DNA of 37,331 nt from Parabacteroides acidifaciens (GTDB taxonomy: Bacteria > Bacteroidota > Bacteroidia > Bacteroidales > Tannerellaceae): NCBI RefSeq assembly GCF_003363715.1, contig NZ_QREV01000031.1, positions 17,313 to 54,643 on the forward strand, written 5' to 3'. Position numbers and translations under genes: made by a program. The notes below the pieces were generated by a model. The model was given only the letters and a program-made list of their open reading frames with translations. It was not told the origin of the DNA and did no database searches. Each line of letters begins with the position of its first letter. Position 1 is the stretch's first letter. Of the stretch, positions 17,813 through 24,624 are shown in pieces.

Positions 17813-18373
17813 ATGGACGAACAACTGTTAATCGACGGATGTAAGCGTGGCGAAACATCGGCTCGTAAAGAATTATACGAGCTGTACGCACCTGCCATGA
17901 TGAGCGTATGTGCCCGGTACGTCCGTGACAGGGAAACGGCCCGTGACTTGCTTCAGGATGGATTTATCAAAATATTCACCAAGATACAGACCTATTCGGC
18001 CACAGGTCCTTTTGGCGCCTGGGTGCGAAGGATCTTTGTAACGACGGCACTCGAATATCTCCGTAAATACGATGCTCTCCGGTTGAGTGCCCCGATTGAT
18101 GAATATGGCGAACAGGTTGAAGACGCGGATGCATCCGTATTGGATCGCCTTTCGGCAGATGATTTGCTGGAATGTATCTCCCGGCTGCCCAACGGCTACC
18201 GGACAGTCTTCAACCTGTATGCCATCGAAGGATATACGCATAAGGAAATAGCGGCCATGCTGAATATCCAGGAGATCACTTCCCGTTCGCAGTTTACACG
18301 GGCGCGGAAAGCTTTACAGGAAATGGTTCAATCTTTAATAACGCAAGACGATGTCAGCAGAAACAGAACATAA
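17813..18373 (+). CDS. ECF-type RNA polymerase sigma factor (cognate of the dual-membrane anti-sigma)
   Basis: The 186-residue protein has sigma region 2 (about 10-80, with ARDLLQDGFIKIFTKIQTY) and region 4 (about 118-172, with GYTHKEIAAMLNIQEITSRS as helix-turn-helix). Its last 23 bases overlap the start of the next gene, so the two are translationally coupled. Known Bacteroides relatives of this gene pair encode an ECF sigma factor with an anti-sigma factor that spans both membranes. It is divergent from the operon starting at 17689, which is a candidate target by position only. Confidence 0.92.
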   Translation: MDEQLLIDGCKRGETSARKELYELYAPAMMSVCARYVRDRETARDLLQDGFIKIFTKIQTYSATGPFGAWVRRIFVTTALEYLRKYDALRLSAPIDEYGEQVEDADASVLDRLSADDLLECISRLPNGYRTVFNLYAIEGYTHKEIAAMLNIQEITSRSQFTRARKALQEMVQSLITQDDVSRNRT

Positions 18374-19616
18374 GGAGCAATTAGACCTGTTCAGTTTGAA
18401 GGTGAAGCAAAAACTGGAAGATCACCGGCTGCCTGTCGACAGCGGGTGCTGGGAACAGATCGAAGCGAAGGTGTCCGAACGTCCGCGCCGTTCTTTGTGG
18501 CGGATCGGGGGCTGGGCGACTGCTGCTGCCGCTGTTATTGCATTGCTGCTTCTGATCCGTCTTGGAGACCCTGTTCCCGCGCCTGACGCGGGATCGCAAG
18601 AGAACGGATTAGTGGCGGATAAGGTTGAGCCGGAAGTGGAACAAGCCGAACCGGGCAAAGTGGATTTACCGGATACGGCAGGAGTAGATGCGTTCCCGCG
18701 TCAGGCGCGGGAACGGGTGGCTCGTCCGATGAAGAAGATGGATGTGATAGCCCGTATAGACACGATTGCCTGGGAAGATACTTTTGTCGATGAGGCGGAA
18801 GTCGGGCTTCCGGCAGAAGCAGCGGTTTCGAAGCCGGCTGCTAAAACGTCTTCCGTGCGCCATCAGGGACCGGAGCCGGAAAGGCGCCGGACAAGAGACT
18901 TGATTGCTGTAGTGGACAAGCCGAAGGCAAAAGGCGGCAAATGGCAAGTCGGGGCGAATATGGGAACGGGCGGACATGTCTCTTTAGGGTTGAACCTGCA
19001 GGGGGACGAATCTCAAGGTGGAATAGACAGTAATGACCCGAATCCCGGCTATCCTTTTCCTCCTATCGAAGAGAAACCGGACTGGAATATGAAACGCGGG
19101 CCGGAATCGTTCTCCAATGTCGATTGTGCACCGCCGTTATCATTCGGCTTTACTGTCCGGAAGAACCTGAACAACCGTATCGCACTCGAGAGCGGGCTTG
19201 TCTATACCTACCTGTATTCCAAGATGAACGAGAGTGGGGCTGTCAGCTATAAGGCTACGTTGGGATTGCACTATTTAGGCATTCCGGTTAACCTGGTGGT
19301 CAAGTTGTGGGACAATCCGAATTGGAACGTATATGTATCCGGAGGTTTTATGGTGGAAAAGGGATTACGTTCCCTTTACCACCTGGAAGCTTATCGTCTG
19401 GATGAACACAAAGCAGGAACAGTCCGTTCCGGCATCCACGGTTTGCAAGGATCGCTAAACCTTTCCATCGGCGTCTCTTACCGTGTCTACCGCGATTGGA
19501 ACCTTTACCTGGAACCGCGTTATTCCTACTATTTCGACAACAACCAGCCGATGAGCTACCGTACCGAGAATACGACACTGATTGGTGTCGGGGCCGGTGT
19601 GCGGTTCGAATTTTGA
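18351..19616 (+). CDS. Anti-sigma-like protein with inner-membrane helix and outer-membrane barrel (Dma-type)
   Basis: The 421-residue protein has an unusual order. A soluble N-terminus (1-48, EQLDLFSLKVKQKLEDH) should be cytoplasmic. A single membrane helix lies at about 54-70. Residues 71-195 are a low-complexity acidic/Pro/Lys periplasmic linker, and from about 198 to 421 amphipathic strands end in the barrel signature LIGVGAGVRFEF. This matches, from memory, the dual membrane-spanning anti-sigma factors reported in Bacteroides thetaiotaomicron, which affect outer-membrane vesiculation. The gene overlaps its sigma factor by 23 bases. Two inverted copies of a palindrome are embedded in the linker (18573-18595 and 18691-18715) and are read through in frame. 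It converges on the permease gene 6 bases later. Confidence 0.8.
   Translation: MSAETEHKEQLDLFSLKVKQKLEDHRLPVDSGCWEQIEAKVSERPRRSLWRIGGWATAAAAVIALLLLIRLGDPVPAPDAGSQENGLVADKVEPEVEQAEPGKVDLPDTAGVDAFPRQARERVARPMKKMDVIARIDTIAWEDTFVDEAEVGLPAEAAVSKPAAKTSSVRHQGPEPERRRTRDLIAVVDKPKAKGGKWQVGANMGTGGHVSLGLNLQGDESQGGIDSNDPNPGYPFPPIEEKPDWNMKRGPESFSNVDCAPPLSFGFTVRKNLNNRIALESGLVYTYLYSKMNESGAVSYKATLGLHYLGIPVNLVVKLWDNPNWNVYVSGGFMVEKGLRSLYHLEAYRLDEHKAGTVRSGIHGLQGSLNLSIGVSYRVYRDWNLYLEPRYSYYFDNNQPMSYRTENTTLIGVGAGVRFEF
18573..18595 (+). repeat. REP-like palindrome inside the anti-sigma linker, copy 1
   Basis: TCCCGCG and CGCGGGA pair across the loop CCTGA. The reverse complement of copy 2 (18691-18715) is identical over this 23-base stretch except for one base. 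In frame it encodes V75-P-A-P-D-A-G-S82. Confidence 0.7.
18691..18715 (+). repeat. REP-like palindrome inside the anti-sigma linker, copy 2 (inverted)
   Basis: Perfect 10-bp arms CGTTCCCGCG / CGCGGGAACG flank the loop TCAGG. It is in opposite orientation to copy 1, about 95 bases away, and encodes residues 114-122 (AFPRQARER). The core CCCGCG...CGCGGG also forms the hairpin at 22156-22203. Confidence 0.75.
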
Positions 19617-19622
19617 GGCAGG

Positions 19623-22013
19623 CTATTCGCTCCGCAAACTCTTGACCGGATTGCCTGATGCCGCCCGGTAGCTGTGCCAACCGACCGTCAACAGGGTGAT
19701 GATCAGAACCGTCAGTCCGCCCAGCAGGAAATGGATCGGCGCGACACTGACCCGGTTGGCGAACCCTTCCAGCCAGCGGTTCAGCAAAAGCCAGGTGAAA
19801 GGAACGGCAATCACAAAAGCAATCGCAATCCATCCTGCAAATTGTCTGAGCAACAGCAGCATGATATTTCCTGTGCTGGCCCCGTTCACCTTCCGGATTC
19901 CGATTTCCTTGGTTCGTTGTTCAGTCGCATACAGCGCCATGCCGAACAGCCCGAAACAGGTCAGGAATATACTGATAATGGCATACATCAACAGCAGGTT
20001 CGCCATATCGGTGGTTTTCCGGTTGCGTTGCATGAAGCCGGCATAGACATCTACATAAGTGAAGTATTCGCTTGGATTTACTTTCTCCCATACGGTCCGT
20101 ATCGCCTCCATCCCTTCCTTTTTCCGCTTTTCGTCGAGTTTAACATAGAGCATCTGGAAATTCTTGGCACTGGCATCACTGAGGTAGATCAGGGCTGGCA
20201 TCACTTCTTCTTCCAGCGTATTAATGTAGATATCACTGACAATCCCGCAAATCGTACAGCTTTGCCCCGTGCCGTCGTCGAAATACTTGTCGTATTGCTG
20301 GATCGGCTGCCCGACTGGGTTTTCACCGGCTGGGACCAGGATGTTTGCGTATCTTTGGTTTATATAGACCGGCCGATCATACTTCCGTATCGCTTCTTCG
20401 GGTGTCACTCCCTGAAGAATTTGTATGTCCAATGTTTTCAGAAGACTCTCTTCACCCATATACTGGACCATCGAATGATACGTCTCCGATCCGTCTTTGT
20501 TATCAATAATGATCTGCCGAAGCCAGGCGTAAAGGATTGAACCTCCGGCACGCGTAATGGAGGCTATTCCCGGTTTGTCTTTTAGCTCTGCCGCGATTGT
20601 GCTGACATTCACGTTTCCACCCATCCAGTTTCCGATCTCGACCAGATTACGGTAGCTTTCTCCTTTCTTTTGGACCAGCCTTAACTGTGCATGTATGGTC
20701 AGTGTACCGATAATCAGGCCGATGGATATGACATATTGTATAATGGATAGTGCAGTGACGATCTTTCTTTTCTTATTTCCGGTAAAAAATATGCGGTAGT
20801 TGCTATCCGTCAGGTTAGAGATTTTCCGGCTCATATAGCAGGCGGGGATGACAGATAAGACCAGGATCAGACCGCTAATAAAAGGTAACACCTGGCTGTT
20901 CAAGAAAAAGCCGGTTGTGATTCGTCCGGACATGATCCGGTTGAAGGCCGGAACCAGATCGTGGGCGATCAGTAGCGACAGTAAAAAGGCGATACCGACT
21001 GTCAGGAAAGTATCCAGAAACAGTTGGGAATTGATCTCCGAACGTGTTGCCCCCATCAGCTTCTGTGTATGCACGATCCGTATCTGTTGAAGAATCCGGG
21101 AGAAGCTGAGGTTGATATAGTTGAAGCAGGCAATCAGCAGAATCAGCAGTGCCGAGATCAGCCCGATGAGCAATAGCGACCGTTGCGACCGGACGATATA
21201 GGGAATAGACTCCTGTGTATAGTGTTGGAAGTAGGAGTCTTGCAAGGAGGTGAAATGATAACTCCCTTTCTCTTGTTGAAGCGTGGGAACCCCATCCGTT
21301 TTTATCTTCTTGGCAAATCCCTCTTTATCGAATGAGGCGGATACTTTCAGAAGAGCGATCCCGCCGTGGTATTCCTGTTCGTTGCCGGTAAGCATGTCGA
21401 ATCTGATATAAGACTGCGGATATTCTTTCAGGACAGCTGCGATTTGGAAAGACCGGGAAGGTGCTATTACTTCATCGTTATACCGCATACCTCCATCCGC
21501 AAGATCTATCTGAACGATCTTCCCTATGGGATTTGCATCTCCGAACAGTTTTCGAGCGCAAGATTCGCTTAATGCCGCTTTATCCGGGGCGGAAAGAGCG
21601 TCTTGCAAGTCGCCATACAATACTTTATACTTGAAGAAATGGGCAAATGTCGTGTCAGTAGTGGTGATTAGAATAGGCTCATATCGTTTATCTCCTATGG
21701 TGACTGATTTGCAATTAATCGCGCTGAAGCGCAGATAATCCTCGACCTCCGTATATTTCTCTTTTAAATCAATCGGAATTTGTCCTACGATATAAGAAAC
21801 GATCTCACCTGACTTCATCGGCGAGTCTTGCGCCATATAGACAATCTTGTCCTTATCCGGATTACTTGCCTCTATATTGAATTCATAAATGACAAAGGCC
21901 GCCAACAGGTTTGTACAGGCAATTCCGATGGCAAGGCTGACGATTGAAATAATGGAAAACGTCTTGTTCCGCCACCAACTACGGAGGACAAGTTTAAGTG
22001 CAACTGCTTTCAT
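19623..22013 (-). CDS. ABC-transporter permease, FtsX/MacB-like, without adjacent ATPase
   Basis: The 796-residue protein has the duplicated MacB/FtsX plan: TM1 about 19-43, a periplasmic core domain (about 45-275), three helices (about 282-398), another helix near 415-440, a second periplasmic domain, and a C-terminal FtsX unit. The last part carries the cytoplasmic EIGIRKVNGAS loop and further helices ending at VGWHSYRAASGNPVKSL. Such permeases couple a cytoplasmic ATPase to export or mechanotransmission across the envelope. No ATP-binding subunit is encoded in this window. In Bacteroidales, paralogous permeases often sit near NtrC/NtrB-like pairs like the one at 23833/31261. Two TTGT(C/T)GGACA boxes lie upstream. 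Confidence 0.9.
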   Translation of the reverse strand: MKAVALKLVLRSWWRNKTFSIISIVSLAIGIACTNLLAAFVIYEFNIEASNPDKDKIVYMAQDSPMKSGEIVSYIVGQIPIDLKEKYTEVEDYLRFSAINCKSVTIGDKRYEPILITTTDTTFAHFFKYKVLYGDLQDALSAPDKAALSESCARKLFGDANPIGKIVQIDLADGGMRYNDEVIAPSRSFQIAAVLKEYPQSYIRFDMLTGNEQEYHGGIALLKVSASFDKEGFAKKIKTDGVPTLQQEKGSYHFTSLQDSYFQHYTQESIPYIVRSQRSLLLIGLISALLILLIACFNYINLSFSRILQQIRIVHTQKLMGATRSEINSQLFLDTFLTVGIAFLLSLLIAHDLVPAFNRIMSGRITTGFFLNSQVLPFISGLILVLSVIPACYMSRKISNLTDSNYRIFFTGNKKRKIVTALSIIQYVISIGLIIGTLTIHAQLRLVQKKGESYRNLVEIGNWMGGNVNVSTIAAELKDKPGIASITRAGGSILYAWLRQIIIDNKDGSETYHSMVQYMGEESLLKTLDIQILQGVTPEEAIRKYDRPVYINQRYANILVPAGENPVGQPIQQYDKYFDDGTGQSCTICGIVSDIYINTLEEEVMPALIYLSDASAKNFQMLYVKLDEKRKKEGMEAIRTVWEKVNPSEYFTYVDVYAGFMQRNRKTTDMANLLLMYAIISIFLTCFGLFGMALYATEQRTKEIGIRKVNGASTGNIMLLLLRQFAGWIAIAFVIAVPFTWLLLNRWLEGFANRVSVAPIHFLLGGLTVLIITLLTVGWHSYRAASGNPVKSLRSE

Positions 22014-22050
22014 GACTATCTCTTGATTAATGAACCAAAACTATCCCCTT

Positions 22051-22120
22051 TTGTCGGACACCCCAAACAATCAACCGCTTTTTTCTCCGGATAAGGATGA
22101 AATTGTCTAATTGTTGGACA
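22051..22120 (-). promoter_or_regulatory. Pair of TTGT(C/T)GGACA boxes upstream of the permease
   Basis: TTGTCGGACA (22051-22060) and TTGTTGGACA (22111-22120) differ at one base, are exactly 60 bases apart, and contain a near-palindrome TGTCGGACA. They lie 38-107 bases upstream of the permease start, where a Fis-type response regulator could bind. That they are an operator is inference. Confidence 0.35.
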
Positions 22121-22155
22121 GTGCAGAGGAAATGTTGTTTCATAATTTGGCAGAT

Positions 22156-22203
22156 ATGAGCTATCCTGATCCCGCGCTCCGACGCGGGATCAGGATAGCT
22201 CAT
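22156..22203 (+). repeat. Perfect 21-bp hairpin, REP-like
   Basis: Bases 22156-22176 and 22183-22203 are perfect reverse complements around a 6-base loop, and a T-rich run follows on the + strand. The core CCCGCG...CGCGGG matches the palindromes inside the anti-sigma gene. It lies upstream of the permease promoter region with no + strand gene before it, so I read it as a dispersed palindrome, not as an ordinary terminator. It could still block readthrough toward the repeat. Confidence 0.8.
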
Positions 22204-22213
22204 TATTTTTTAG

Positions 22214-22853
22214 TTTTGGACCTTCTGCAAATTGAGAAATTACAATAACCCCTATTTCAGCCATTTTTCTATTTCATCCGAAATCTTGATCGATTTTGGA
22301 TTGACTCTTTTCACGGTTTTAACCGGCTCGGCTGACAACAGAGAAAATGTGGTGCCGAGTCTATGGCGAAAAGTGTACAATTTGATTATCGAAAGATGAA
22401 AACGCCGACAATGTGATAAACCTTAACTCCCGGAGAATCGATTATTTGCGAACGAAGGCGGACGGCGTTCCAAATATCCCAAGGAAATTTTAAGGGCTTG
22501 TTGCCGTGAGGTGCGCAGAAAATAGCCTTGAAGTAACGCTTCATCGCTCTGAAGGTTGACTTCGTGCTATATGAAGTCCGACTTCAGAGCGACAAAGTTC
22601 CGGGTCAGAGCGATAAAGTCCCTCTTCATGGCGATAAGGTTCCGGATCATAGGAAAAAGCTCCTTTTTGACGGCTGAAAAGTGATTTGACATTTGTTTGA
22701 ATTAGGGTGCCTTTCGAGCTCAAAAAAAACGTTTTATACAATAAGCCCCCTGCCGCAGGCTCTCTTTTGCCGTTTCGTTTCAACGAACGGTTTTAGAGCT
22801 TAGAGGCAGAGCCTCTTCCTCTGTGGGCTTCAGCCCCTTTAATAGAGATTGCC
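22214..22853 (-). repeat. Left arm of a ~1.28-kb inverted repeat
   Basis: In reverse complement this arm aligns with 22854-23497: the outer ~290 bases (22214-22500) with 23180-23497, the segment before GAGCTC (about 22648-22715) with about 22992-23060, and the inner ~138 bases with 22854-22991. The outer block also matches 1-347. The middle (22542-22668) holds 21-bp tandem units whose sequence differs from those of the other arm. Ends are approximate. The 1777-base stretch 22014-23790 contains no gene I would support. Confidence 0.8.
22542..22668. repeat. 21-bp tandem units, left arm
   Basis: Six units of 21 bases (one of 22) follow the pattern CAGAGCGATAAAGTCCCTCTT, with clear matches at 22585, 22606 and 22627 and weaker ones on both sides. 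On the minus strand they would read as heptads such as YRSDPEL and CRSEVGL. The opposite arm has a different peptide on the same strand, so coding is doubtful. Confidence 0.75.
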
Positions 22854-22991
22854 TGTAGATATTTGAAAGGGGTTCAAACCCACAGAGGAATCCGACAAAG
22901 CCGGGAATTTATCAACCCGTTGATTGAAATCAACGGCAAAAGAGAGCCTGCAGCAGGGGGTCTTATTGTAAAAAACGCATTTTTCGAGCTC
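22716..22991. repeat. Nested palindrome at the repeat centre
   Basis: Both ends are GAGCTC. Moving inward, matched inverted pieces are the A-rich segment, CAATAAG next to CCCCCTGC, GCAGGCTCTCTTTTGCCGTT, and CCTCTGTGGG next to CCCCTTT. Two local hairpins (around 22770-22795 and 22917-22935) sit at matching places but have different sequences, as if compensated. The long stem is imperfect and asymmetric in the middle. Confidence 0.8.
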
Positions 22992-23497
22992 AGGAGACAT
23001 CCGAAACAAAACAAATGTTAATCCGTTTTTTTGACCTCAAAAAGGGACTTTTTCGCCTTTCTTGAGCGTTTTCAACAATTACGACCGTCCTCTTTGCCAT
23101 TACGACCGTGCTAATGTGTAGTGCACTCGGCACCTCGCGAAGATTAGGACGGTCGTAATGGCGATTTGGACGGTCGTAATTGAAAAGAGGACCGTCATAA
23201 GGGCAAAAATGCACCTAAATTTCCTTGCGATATTTGGGACGCCGTCCGTTTTATTTTCAAATATTCGATTCTCCGGGAGTTAAGGTTTATCACTTTGTCG
23301 GCGTTTCCGCTTTTTGGTAATCAAATTGTACGCTTTCCGAGACGGACTGCGCACCTCATTTTTTCTATTGTCATCCGATCAGACTAAAACCGTGAAAAGA
23401 GTCAATCCAAAATCGATCAAGATTTCGGACGAAATAGAAAAACGGCCGAAAAGGGGGTTATTGTATTTTTCTTTATTTGTAGGAGGTTCAAAGTTTG
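22854..23497 (+). repeat. Right arm of the inverted repeat
   Basis: This arm is the inverted partner of 22214-22853. Its part from 23149 onward is a direct repeat of the window's first ~347 bases. Between 23078 and about 23211 it carries 21-bp units of the ACGGTCGTAAT type on both sides of a 27-base loop. Similarity to the other copies fades near 23497. Confidence 0.8.
23078..23180. repeat. Hairpin built from ACGGTCGTAAT 21-bp units
   Basis: 23078-23115 and 23143-23180 are reverse complements over 38 bases with a few mismatches, enclosing a 27-base loop. Each arm contains two 21-bp units starting ACGGTCGTAAT on one strand. A third degenerate unit starts ACCGTCATAAGG at 23191. Confidence 0.8.
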
Positions 23498-23519
23498 GCA
23501 TATTTGAAACAATAAATGA

Positions 23520-23556
23520 TCTGCGTTCGTCTGCGTCGTCTGCGAAATCTGCGTCC
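23520..23556 (+). repeat. Short tandem repeat of TCTGCG(T/A)
   Basis: Four consecutive 9-10-base units begin TCTGCG. The rest of 23498-23796 shows no gene, RNA or further repeat that I can support. Confidence 0.6.
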
Positions 23557-23796
23557 GGTAATATAAACATAGCGACGCACCGATAAATCATCATTTACAG
23601 GTTCTTTTTCTTAGATATGTATGGCCTCTTCCAATGTATCGGCACTACTTCGACAAAGGATATGGCATCCATTCACTCCTTATAAACCTGGTATAACAAT
23701 ATTTGTGTTGCAAAGGGTAAGGCTTTGAAGCTATTGGTGGAAAGAAATAATTAATTTAAAAAGCCTGCATCTCATGAAAGATGTCTTATAATGTTT

Positions 23797-23804
23797 TATT
23801 TTTG
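23797..23804 (+). promoter_or_regulatory. -7 element TATTTTTG for the response regulator
   Basis: TATTTTTG fits TAnnTTTG. A transcript from here would begin around 23808, after the upstream ATG at 23791. This favours ATG 23833, preceded by a purine-rich GAGAGAGAGGATAAG, as the true start. No clear -33 TTG is present. Confidence 0.45.
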
Positions 23805-23832
23805 TTGCTATAAAAAGAGAGAGAGGATAAGT

Positions 23833-24615
23833 ATGCCGGAAGGAAAAATAATCCTGATAGATGATAACGAAGCGGTACTGAAAACATTGAAAATGATTCT
23901 GGCACGCGAGTTTAAGACGGTAGTGGGAGTGTCGCAACCGGCGCTTCTGCCTGCCTTGTTGCGCGAAGGCGATGTCGATCTGGTCTTGTTAGATATGAAT
24001 TTTGGGACCGGGCGGCAGGATGGGGCTGAGGGATTGTTTTGGCTGGAACGGATTGTCGAGCGTCCCAATCCGCCGGCGGTGGTGTTGATAACGGCTTTCG
24101 GAGATATCGAGTTGGCTGTTTCCGCCCTTAAACGCGGGGCGGCTGATTTTATCGTGAAGCCTTGGGATAATGATAAACTGATCAGGACCTTGCAGGATGC
24201 TTTCAGGCGGCGGAAGGAACAGAAGGATGATTCCGTCTCGGCAAAAGAGGTTGTTTCGTTGCTTGTTGGTTCTTTGCTGAAGAAATATGCACTGGCTTAT
24301 GGAAAACCGTTGCCTGCCATTACTCCTGAAGGGTTGCTGAAACTGTCGCTTCTGATACAAAAGGGCGATCTTCTGGCTTTGCAGCAAACGATCGAACGGG
24401 CTGTCCTGCTGTCTGATTCGTCTTTGTTGGAAGCGGATGATTTCTACATGGAAGAAACAACTTCCACATCCCGTCCGGTTACGTTGGAAGAGATGGAGAA
24501 GTTGTTTATCAGCGAGGTGCTGCACGAGAAGAACGGTAATCTGACACTTTGTGCGCAACAGCTGAATATCAGCCGTCAGACCTTATATAATAAGATGCGT
24601 AAATATGGCTTGTAA
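23833..24615 (+). CDS. NtrC-like response regulator lacking the AAA+ core
   Basis: The 260-residue protein has a receiver domain (about 5-125) with acidic pair Asp10-Asp11, phospho-acceptor Asp54 (LLDMNF), Thr87 and Lys109. It then jumps at about 135 to LLKKYALAYGKPLPAITPEG and LQQTIERAVLLSD (149-195), which is the lid end of a sigma-54 activator AAA+ domain. A Fis-type helix-turn-helix follows (222-258, NLTLCAQQLNISRQTLYNKM). Normal NtrC-family members have about 440-460 residues. The Walker A, GAFTGA and Walker B segments are absent, so it should bind DNA in response to phosphorylation but cannot remodel sigma-54 polymerase. No frameshift is apparent. The likely kinase is encoded at 31261. 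Confidence 0.88.
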   Translation: MPEGKIILIDDNEAVLKTLKMILAREFKTVVGVSQPALLPALLREGDVDLVLLDMNFGTGRQDGAEGLFWLERIVERPNPPAVVLITAFGDIELAVSALKRGAADFIVKPWDNDKLIRTLQDAFRRRKEQKDDSVSAKEVVSLLVGSLLKKYALAYGKPLPAITPEGLLKLSLLIQKGDLLALQQTIERAVLLSDSSLLEADDFYMEETTSTSRPVTLEEMEKLFISEVLHEKNGNLTLCAQQLNISRQTLYNKMRKYGL

Positions 24616-24624
24616 CCCGTCTGT

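Noticed and set aside
22541-22783. 80-codon minus-strand frame with heptads such as CRSEVGL
   Set aside because: It is the translation of the 21-bp tandem units and part of the palindrome. The inverted arm does not keep this frame.
23078-23211. Possible CRISPR array
   Set aside because: Units are contiguous at 21 bp without unique spacers, are partly inverted, and no cas gene is nearby.
22990-23214. 74-codon minus-strand frame with YDRPN heptads
   Set aside because: Translation of the ACGGTCGTAAT 21-bp units inside a hairpin; no independent coding evidence.
23314-23586. 90-codon frame in the right repeat arm
   Set aside because: Same TTG-started repeat frame as 166-507; DNA conservation at third positions does not favour coding.
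23791-23832. 14-codon upstream extension of the response regulator
   Set aside because: It overlaps the -7 element, and the receiver begins naturally after the Met at 23833.
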